A DNA stretch of 10,334 bases from Dehalococcoidia bacterium. Lineage in GTDB: Bacteria > Chloroflexota > Dehalococcoidia > Dehalococcoidales > Fen-1064. Position 1 is the stretch's first letter, and the number at the start of each line of letters is the position of its first letter. The position numbers and the translations under genes were made by a program. Of this stretch, positions 5,877-10,334 are shown in pieces. The DNA lies in NCBI GenBank assembly GCA_030691775.1, contig JAUYDN010000238.1, positions 1-10,334 on the forward strand, written 5' to 3'. A model generated the notes under the pieces. The model was not told the DNA's origin. It saw nothing but the letters and a program-made list of their open reading frames with translations, and searched no databases.

Positions 5877-5971
5877 TGTCATTCTGAGAAGCGAAGCGCC
5901 CGAAGAATCTCCAGCGCTTACTAAGCAGGCATGGAGACCCTTCCCCGATTTTCATTCGGTTCAGGGGGACA
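5877..5971. repeat. MITE-like palindromic repeat family B, copy 2
   Basis: It begins tgtcattctgag (5877-5888) and ends ttcagggggaca (5960-5971), imperfect inverted ends. It shares cgaagaatctccagc, ggagacccttccccga and the overall plan with copy 1 at 1399-1512. It fills most of the 133-bp gap between the GcvH and AcoX-like genes and ends 25 bp before the latter's ATG, so any ribosome site or promoter for that gene would lie in or next to repeat sequence. Confidence 0.8.
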
Positions 5972-5996
5972 GAAGGTTGGTTACCGATAACCATCC

Positions 5997-7004
5997 ATGA
6001 GTAAAGTCGGCATCATTGCAAACCCGGCGGCGGGTAAGGACATCCGAAGGCTCGTTGCCTATGCCAGTCTCACCGGCAACCGGGAGAAGATCGACCTGGT
6101 GCGGCGCATCATCCTGGGCATCGATTCTACAGGTGTCGACGAGATACTGTTAATGCCGGATTATTCCGGCCTGTGTCCGCAGGCGCTTTCCGGACTGGGC
6201 GGTGAGAAACTCCGGGCGCACTGCCGCATACTGGATATGAGGGCGACCGGCACACAGACGGACTCCTCGGCGGCGATGGCGTTGATGGCGGAGATGGGGG
6301 CCGGTTGCGTGGTAACAATCGGCGGGGATGGCACCAGCCGCGCCGTGGCAAAGGGCAACCGTGATGTACCTGTGGTAGCAGTCTCCACCGGCACCAACAA
6401 CGTCTTCCCGATGATGGTGGAAGCGACCGTGGCAGGAATTGCGGCCGGGGTGATGGCGCGGGGCATCGTCGATGAGAAAAAAGTGGTCACCACACACAAA
6501 CGGGTGATTATTTCCGAGAATGGGGTTGAACAGGACATGGCACTTATCGATGCCGTTGTCCTCGACCAGCCATTCATCGGGGCGCGTGCCGTGTGGACAA
6601 TATCAGAGATAAAGGAAATGCTGTGTACTCGTGCCCAACCGGATACCATCGGACTCTCGAGCATCGGCGGAAGCATCTGCACCGTTCTGCCGGAAGACGA
6701 CTGCGGTCTGTACCTGAAGCTGGGCGAGGGCAAGCTCAAGGTGCGGGCGGCGGTGCTCCCGGGCGTTATCCGGGAAGTACCGGTTGCGGAATACCGCCGG
6801 GTAAAACTAGGCGAGGAGATTCCAGTTTCACAGAGACCCAGCCTGCTGGCGCTCGATGGTGAGCGTGAGTTCAAGGTCAGCGCCGAAGACAATGTCACGA
6901 TGCGGGTGGAGCGTGACGGCCCGCGCGTGGTCGATGTCACAAAAGCGGTACGGGAAGCGGCAGCAAAGGGGTTTTTTATAGATACTCAAAAATCTAAACA
7001 CTAA
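5997..7004 (+). CDS. acoX: AcoX-like protein (ATP-NAD kinase fold)
   Basis: A 335-residue member of the AcoX branch of the NAD kinase/diacylglycerol kinase-like superfamily. The N-terminus has VGIIANPAAGKDIRR; TIGGDGTSR (GGDGT at 109-113) is the nucleotide-binding signature of NAD kinases, and VSTGTNNVFP (129-138) takes the place of the second NAD kinase motif. The C-terminal half (about 160-320) is predicted to be the beta-rich substrate domain. acoX genes occur in acetoin catabolism clusters of several bacteria, where their biochemical role is unsettled; here it sits between GcvH and E2, which fits that pattern. The catalytic Asp in GGDGT is kept, so kinase activity is possible. The ATG at 5997 has only a distant agaagg (5971-5976), so translation may be weak. 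The last codons (ending TQKSKH) are low-complexity and match a 10-bp direct repeat, so the tail may be repeat-altered. Confidence 0.85.
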   Translation: MSKVGIIANPAAGKDIRRLVAYASLTGNREKIDLVRRIILGIDSTGVDEILLMPDYSGLCPQALSGLGGEKLRAHCRILDMRATGTQTDSSAAMALMAEMGAGCVVTIGGDGTSRAVAKGNRDVPVVAVSTGTNNVFPMMVEATVAGIAAGVMARGIVDEKKVVTTHKRVIISENGVEQDMALIDAVVLDQPFIGARAVWTISEIKEMLCTRAQPDTIGLSSIGGSICTVLPEDDCGLYLKLGEGKLKVRAAVLPGVIREVPVAEYRRVKLGEEIPVSQRPSLLALDGEREFKVSAEDNVTMRVERDGPRVVDVTKAVREAAAKGFFIDTQKSKH

Positions 7005-7036
7005 ACCTTGTTCCAGCGCAGGCGGGAATCTAAACA
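6991..7036. repeat. 10-bp direct repeats around the 3' end of the AcoX-like gene
   Basis: aatctaaaca occurs at 6991-7000 and 7027-7036, enclosing 26 bp that contain the stop codon and ttccagcgcaggcggg, which resembles a fragment of a family A palindrome in reverse orientation. A small insertion with target duplication would look like this, but chance cannot be excluded. Confidence 0.45.
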
Positions 7037-7038
7037 AA

Positions 7039-7056
7039 TTTGGTGGCACAGGCGTC
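7039..7056 (+). repeat. 18-bp dispersed word, inverted relative to 8660-8677
   Basis: tttggtggcacaggcgtc matches the reverse complement of 8660-8677 perfectly. Only half of the palindrome seen at 8650-8669 is present here, so this copy is truncated. The two copies flank the E2 gene in opposite orientation. Confidence 0.7.
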
Positions 7057-7089
7057 CCCGCTTTCGCTCATCGAAGTATTAATATTTGT

Positions 7090-7118
7090 TTGACAGTTCA
7101 CACTTGATATTTGATACT
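7090..7118 (+). promoter_or_regulatory. Candidate sigma-70-type promoter for E2
   Basis: TTGACA at 7090-7095 (perfect -35 consensus), 17-bp spacer, GATACT at 7113-7118 (4 of 6 to the -10 consensus). A transcript would begin near 7125, giving a leader of about 34 bases with the ribosome site aaaggtgg before the E2 ATG. It is made of heptad repeat units, so it may have arisen from the repeat rather than by design. Sequence match only. Confidence 0.45.
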
Positions 7119-7124
7119 TGGGAA
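7090..7124. repeat. Period-7 tract upstream of E2
   Basis: Units ttgacag (7090-7096), ttcacac, ttgatat (7104-7110), ttgatac (7111-7117), ttgggaa (to 7124): TT opens all five, TTG four of five. The ttgatac unit is a rotation of the reverse complement of aagtatc in the tract at 3082-3095. The tract overlaps a candidate promoter and ends 34 bp before the E2 start. Confidence 0.65.
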
Positions 7125-7158
7125 GTGGGGTTGTGAAGGAAAAAGAAAGGTGGTAATG

Positions 7159-8442
7159 ATGGCAGAATACGTGGCGATTCCCAAACTCGGTATGGCAATG
7201 ATGGACGCGATGCTGGTCGAGTGGCGGCACAAAGAGGGCGAGCAGGTCAACAAAGGCGATATCGTCCTGCTTATCGAGACGGAGAAGACCAAATGGGAGG
7301 TCGAGGCGAACGCACCCGGCTTCCTGCACATACTGGTGCCCGAGGACACTAAAGCTAACGTCGGCAGAGTGGTCGGCTTGATTGCACAAACGAAGGACGA
7401 GCTTGCCGCCCTGCAGAAAGAGCCGCCGAAGGAGATGTATACCACGGCGCCCGTACCCTCCGGCGCTCCACAAGAAGCGATGGCACAACCTGCCTCCGCT
7501 GTGACTCAAGCGCCCGCCCAGTCTACCGAGCGGGTGAAAATCTCGCCGGTCGCCCGCAAGATGGCGGAAGAAGCGATGATGGACATCACCACCGTCAGGG
7601 GCACCGGGCCGGATGGCAGAATCGTAAGGGAAGATATCGAGCGCGCCATCACGGAAAAAGCAACGAGGAAAGAAGCGTTCAAACCCGCGCCAATCGCGGC
7701 GACCACACCCTCCGGGCAGGTTATAGATTTCAAGCGTGTCAAACAGACCATCCCGCTCAAAAGCACCCGCCGCGCCATCGCCGAGCATATGCACCGCAGT
7801 CTGCAAGTTGCCGCCCAGCTAACCAATATGGGTGAAATCGATATGTCGGAAATCGTGCGCATACGGGAAGGTTTTGTGGCACAGGAGAAGACCATCGGCG
7901 TGCGCATCAGCTACACGGATATCCTGGTCTGTGCTATCTGCAAAGCCATCAAGGCAAACCCGGTCATCAACTCAAGCCTCATCGAGAACAACATTATCCT
8001 GTGGGAAGATATCAACATCGGAGTGGCGGTGGCAGTGGGCGAGGGCGCCGAGAGCGGGCTCATTGTGCCCGTGGTCAGGAACGCGGATAAAAAGTCGCTG
8101 GTGGAGCTAAGCCAGGAAATTAAAGCGCTCACGGAGAAGGCGCGTACCGGCAAGCTCCTTCCCGATGATGTCAGCGGCGGTACTTTCACGCTCACCAACC
8201 TGGGAGCAGTTGGGGGTGGCTACGGTTTCGGCACGCCTATCATCAACCAGCCGCAAGCCGCGATACTTGCTTCAGGAGCGATTTCGGACAGGGCGGTGGT
8301 GCGCAGCGGGCAGATTGTGATACGCCCCATTCTCACCTACAGCTTCACGTACGACCACCGCGTTATCGACGGCGCTCCGGCAGCGCGGTTCACGATGCAC
8401 CTGGCACAGCTTCTGGAAAACCCGGCGATGATGCTACTGTAG
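7159..8442 (+). CDS. acoC: Dihydrolipoamide acyltransferase, E2 component
   Basis: A 427-residue E2 that forms the core of the complex and moves the acyl group from lipoyl to CoA. Domain order: one lipoyl domain (about 3-77) with lipoylated Lys43 in IETEKTKWEVEA; an Ala/Pro/Gln-rich linker (about 90-122); peripheral subunit-binding domain (about 126-163, KISPVARKMAEE to GPDGRIVREDI); second linker; catalytic domain (about 195-427) ending in SFTYDHRVIDGAPAARF with His400 and Asp404 of the DHRxxDG active site. This is the bacterial PDH/BCDH/acetoin-type E2, not the alpha/beta-hydrolase-like form of E2 seen in some acetoin clusters. ETEKTKWE is a variant of the common ETDKAxxE. I chose the ATG at 7159 since aaaggtgg (7146-7153) is 5 bp upstream; the ATG at 7156 is a near equal, and the open frame further left is repeat. 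A candidate promoter lies just upstream, so E2 may be expressed from its own start as well as from the E1 message. Confidence 0.93.
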   Translation: MAEYVAIPKLGMAMMDAMLVEWRHKEGEQVNKGDIVLLIETEKTKWEVEANAPGFLHILVPEDTKANVGRVVGLIAQTKDELAALQKEPPKEMYTTAPVPSGAPQEAMAQPASAVTQAPAQSTERVKISPVARKMAEEAMMDITTVRGTGPDGRIVREDIERAITEKATRKEAFKPAPIAATTPSGQVIDFKRVKQTIPLKSTRRAIAEHMHRSLQVAAQLTNMGEIDMSEIVRIREGFVAQEKTIGVRISYTDILVCAICKAIKANPVINSSLIENNIILWEDINIGVAVAVGEGAESGLIVPVVRNADKKSLVELSQEIKALTEKARTGKLLPDDVSGGTFTLTNLGAVGGGYGFGTPIINQPQAAILASGAISDRAVVRSGQIVIRPILTYSFTYDHRVIDGAPAARFTMHLAQLLENPAMMLL

Positions 8443-8453
8443 CTGTTATCTAT

Positions 8454-8481
8454 CAGCGGTCAGCTTTCAGCTTCCAGCTTC
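8454..8481. repeat. Period-7 tract after E2
   Basis: Four units in register: cagcggt, cagcttt, cagcttc, cagcttc. All begin CAGC; the last two are identical. It starts 11 bp after the E2 stop and belongs to the 319-bp gap before E3, in which I see only repeats. Confidence 0.65.
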
Positions 8482-8484
8482 ATT

Positions 8485-8503
8485 GTCATTACCATGAAAA
8501 TAG
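8485..8503 (+). repeat. Third copy of the 19-bp dispersed word
   Basis: gtcattaccatgaaaatag, matching 486-504 and 512-530 with one to three changes. It follows directly after a period-7 tract (8454-8481). Confidence 0.7.
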
Positions 8504-8510
8504 CTTCAGT

Positions 8511-8610
8511 TGTCATTCTGGAGGAGTCCGTCCCCGTAACATTCTTGAAGGACGAAGAAGAATCTCAGGGTGGGGCAGGGGAAGTGATTACACCACCACG
8601 AAGTCCCTGA
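8511..8610. repeat. Family B repeat, copy 3 (variant with GGTGGGG)
   Basis: It begins tgtcattctggag and contains gaagaatctcagggtgggg, as does the copy at 10261 (gaagaatctcagagtggggg). Compared with that copy it has an insert (gtccgtccccgtaacattcttgaagga) before the shared core. The right end is unclear; accaccacgaagtccctgag (8592-8611) may be a decayed partner arm. Confidence 0.6.
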
Positions 8611-8649
8611 GTTTATATCGTGAATAGCACTCTCCCTTTAGCATCGGCT

Positions 8650-8677
8650 CACAGGCAGAGACGCCTGTGCCACCAAA
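8650..8677. repeat. Palindromic repeat (CACAGGC / GCCTGTG)
   Basis: cacaggc (8650-8656) pairs with gcctgtg (8663-8669) around a 6-base loop. Positions 8660-8677 match the reverse complement of 7039-7056 exactly. No T-run follows. Confidence 0.65.
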
Positions 8678-8698
8678 GAAGGGGTTGGTGGGAGGATT

Positions 8699-8747
8699 GA
8701 TTATTGTGATTAGCTTGGTGATTGGTGCTTGAGATTTGGAATTTAAC
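8699..8747. repeat. Degenerate period-7 tract upstream of E3
   Basis: Seven units in register: gattatt, gtgatta, gcttggt, gattggt, gcttgag, atttgga, atttaac. Adjacent units share 3 to 5 of 7 positions. It ends just before the E3 ribosome site (gagggg, 8750-8755), the same placement as the tracts before E1 alpha and E2. Confidence 0.55.
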
Positions 8748-8761
8748 ACGAGGGGATGCCT

Positions 8762-10150
8762 ATGTCAGAAACTAACGTTCTAATCATTGGTGGTGGACCC
8801 GCTGGATACGTGGCGGCTATTCGCGCGCGGCAACTCGGCGCAAAAGTTACATTAGTTGAAAAGGATGCCCTCGGCGGTACATGTCTTAACCGCGGCTGTA
8901 TCCCCACCCGCGCCCTCGTCAGGGGAGTGGAGTTACTCGACCTTCCGAAGAAGGCAAAAGAGTACGGTATAACGTACCCTGCACCGGAAGTCGACTTCGC
9001 CAGGATGATTGCCCGCAAAGACACCATCATCAAAACGGTAGGCGGAGGCGTCCAACTGCTGTTGAAAGAAAACGGTGTTGAGGTTCTCAAAGGCGAGGCA
9101 AGGCTGGTATCCCGAAACGAGGTAGAAGCCCGGACCGCATCAGGCACAAGCAAGCTGACAGCCAACCGTATCGTCATCGCTACCGGCGCTCACCAACAAA
9201 AACCCGCCGTTCCGGGCGCGGATACCATCATCACCACCACCGAAGCACTGACGCTCAATGAAGTACCGCCCTCGATGCTTGTCCTGGCCGCAGGTCCTAT
9301 AGGCATTACCTTTGCGGTCATTTTCGCGCGGCTGGGCTCAAGCGTGACAGTGGCTCATGAATCCGCACAAATACTACCCGGGTTTGACAGGGAAATCGTT
9401 GGACTGCTAGAACGCGAACTACGCAAGGAGAAAGTCAAAATCCTCACGGAAGCCAGCCTCAAGGAGATCAGCGGGGAGAGTGTTACTGTTACGGTCAAAG
9501 GCAAAGAGGAAGCGATTACAACGAAATATGTGCTGGTCGCCGATAGCCGTGTACCGAATATCGAAGGGTTGGGGCTGGAGAACGCTGGTATTACGCTTAT
9601 TAACGGACATATCAAGGTCAACAACCGACTGGAGACAGATGTGCCCGGCATCTATGCGGCTGGCGATGTTGCCGGGGGTCCGATGCTAGCGCAGGCCGCT
9701 TTCACAGGCGGCAGAATTGCCGCGGAAAATGCGCTGGGAAAATCATCGACCATCGACTTCAACACCATCCCGCGCTGTGTTTACACCTTCCCGGAGATTG
9801 CATGCGTGGGATTGACAGAAGAGGAGGCAACTACACAAGGTTACCAGGTGAGAACCGGGCGGTTTCCCTTTTCGGCGAATGGGCTGGCGACAGTGCTGGG
9901 AGAGCGCACTGGACTGGTCAAGGTCGTCTCAGATACTAAGTACGGACAGATACTCGGCGTCCATATACTGGGACCATCCGCGACGGAGCTTATTTCAGAG
10001 GCGGTGCTGGCGATGCGACTGGAGGAACCGTCTCGGGTTATCGGCTCGACCGTCCATGCCCACCCCACCCTCTCCGAAGCCCTGATGGAAGCGATGCTGG
10101 ACGTGAGCGGAGAAACGCTGCATTTTATTTCAAAGAATCCGCGGGAATGA
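8762..10150 (+). CDS. lpdA: Dihydrolipoamide dehydrogenase (E3)-like flavoprotein
   Basis: A 462-residue FAD/NAD-linked disulfide oxidoreductase that would reoxidise dihydrolipoyl groups of E2 and GcvH. FAD motif IIGGGPAGYVAA (8-19); redox pair Cys41 and Cys46 in GGTCLNRGCIPT; second FAD motif YAAGDVAGGPMLAQAA (298-313); C-terminal dimer domain with His434, Pro435 and Glu439 in HAHPTLSEA, the catalytic His-Glu pair. It departs from typical Lpd in three places: IPTRAL instead of IPSKAL after the disulfide (Lys to Arg), AAGPIG (176-181) instead of GGGYIG in the NAD site, and AHES (198-201) where most have an acidic residue ending the second strand. This is a divergent Lpd and altered cofactor handling is possible. 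I chose ATG 8762 because gagggg (8750-8755) is well spaced for it; ATG 8756 is too close. It follows E2 after 319 bp of repeats, so it may have its own promoter. Confidence 0.9.
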   Translation: MSETNVLIIGGGPAGYVAAIRARQLGAKVTLVEKDALGGTCLNRGCIPTRALVRGVELLDLPKKAKEYGITYPAPEVDFARMIARKDTIIKTVGGGVQLLLKENGVEVLKGEARLVSRNEVEARTASGTSKLTANRIVIATGAHQQKPAVPGADTIITTTEALTLNEVPPSMLVLAAGPIGITFAVIFARLGSSVTVAHESAQILPGFDREIVGLLERELRKEKVKILTEASLKEISGESVTVTVKGKEEAITTKYVLVADSRVPNIEGLGLENAGITLINGHIKVNNRLETDVPGIYAAGDVAGGPMLAQAAFTGGRIAAENALGKSSTIDFNTIPRCVYTFPEIACVGLTEEEATTQGYQVRTGRFPFSANGLATVLGERTGLVKVVSDTKYGQILGVHILGPSATELISEAVLAMRLEEPSRVIGSTVHAHPTLSEALMEAMLDVSGETLHFISKNPRE

Positions 10151-10156
10151 ATACCC

Positions 10157-10200
10157 GACACGGCGTGCCGTGTCCCTACAATTACGCTATTCCTGTAGGG
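10157..10200. repeat. Two adjacent palindromes after the E3 gene
   Basis: gacacggc (10157-10164) pairs perfectly with gccgtgtc (10167-10174) around GT, and ccctaca (10174-10180) with tgtaggg (10194-10200). The first starts 7 bp after the stop codon of E3 and could act as a transcript end or 3' stabiliser, but there is no U-tract. The two share base 10174. Confidence 0.6.
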
Positions 10201-10260
10201 GCGACCCTTGGAGCTTGTCTCATTAATATCATTCCCGATACTAACAAGGATAGAAATGGG

Positions 10261-10334
10261 TGTCATTCTGGAGCGAAGCGAAGAATCTCAGAGTGGGGGA
10301 ATAAGACAACGCCTCCCCACCACCAGATTCTTCG
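10261..10334. repeat. Family B repeat, copy 4, running to the window edge
   Basis: It begins tgtcattctggagcgaagcg and contains cgaagaatct (10279-10288), whose exact reverse complement agattcttcg ends the window (10325-10334). Inner arms gtgggg and ccccac also pair. The right terminus lies beyond the window, so only part of the palindrome is visible. Confidence 0.75.

Noticed and set aside
6161..6940. Open frame on the - strand (259 codons)
   Set aside because: Ser/Thr/Pro-rich antisense shadow of the AcoX-like gene without any family motif.
10157..10200. Rho-independent terminator after E3
   Set aside because: Strong stems are present but no T-run follows, and both palindromes look like dispersed repeats; termination by structure is possible but not shown.

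Overview
This window reads as one strand of a bacterial chromosome with moderate GC genes. All eight genes I accept lie on the + strand: five subunit or accessory genes of a 2-oxoacid/acetoin dehydrogenase-type locus plus a GcvH-like protein make up the right two thirds, and three unrelated genes and a partial one fill the left third. Gaps between genes are unusually rich in short dispersed repeats. The protein style (CCG-type Fe-S protein, ClbS/DfsB-like protein, aco-like cluster) and the TGTCAT-type repeats would fit an environmental Chloroflexota such as Dehalococcoidia, but I cannot prove taxonomy from the sequence; treat this as a weak guess.

Layout. 1-438: C-terminal part of a CCG-domain iron-sulfur protein, cut by the window edge. 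439-903: no gene; heptad tracts and hairpin repeats. 904-1470: ClbS/DfsB (DinB-superfamily) protein whose last 23 codons come from a dispersed repeat. 1570-2388: short-chain dehydrogenase/reductase. 2440-3044: a compact RAYT-type (REP-associated tyrosine transposase) element bounded by inverted GTAG-plus-hairpin ends. 3045-3254: period-7 repeat tracts. 3255-4232 and 4251-5216: E1 alpha and E1 beta. 5483-5863: GcvH-like lipoyl protein. 5997-7004: AcoX-like NAD-kinase-fold protein. 7159-8442: lipoyl E2 acyltransferase. 8762-10150: E3 dihydrolipoamide dehydrogenase. 10151-10334: palindromic repeats.

How the genes work together. E1 alpha/beta (ThDP) would decarboxylate or cleave the substrate and pass the acyl group to the lipoyl arm of E2, which makes acyl-CoA; E3 reoxidises the lipoyl group with NAD+. 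An AcoX-like gene inside the cluster favours the acetoin dehydrogenase branch over housekeeping pyruvate dehydrogenase, although substrate cannot be read from sequence. The solitary GcvH, with no other glycine-cleavage gene nearby, may be a lipoyl carrier/relay for E2 or an orphan.

The most notable non-gene signal is a set of degenerate tandem repeats with a period of exactly 7 bp found in most gaps and just upstream of E1 alpha, E2 and E3, together with several families of palindromic elements sharing TGTCAT-like ends. I did not find an obviously new multi-gene system, CRISPR array, tRNA or rRNA.
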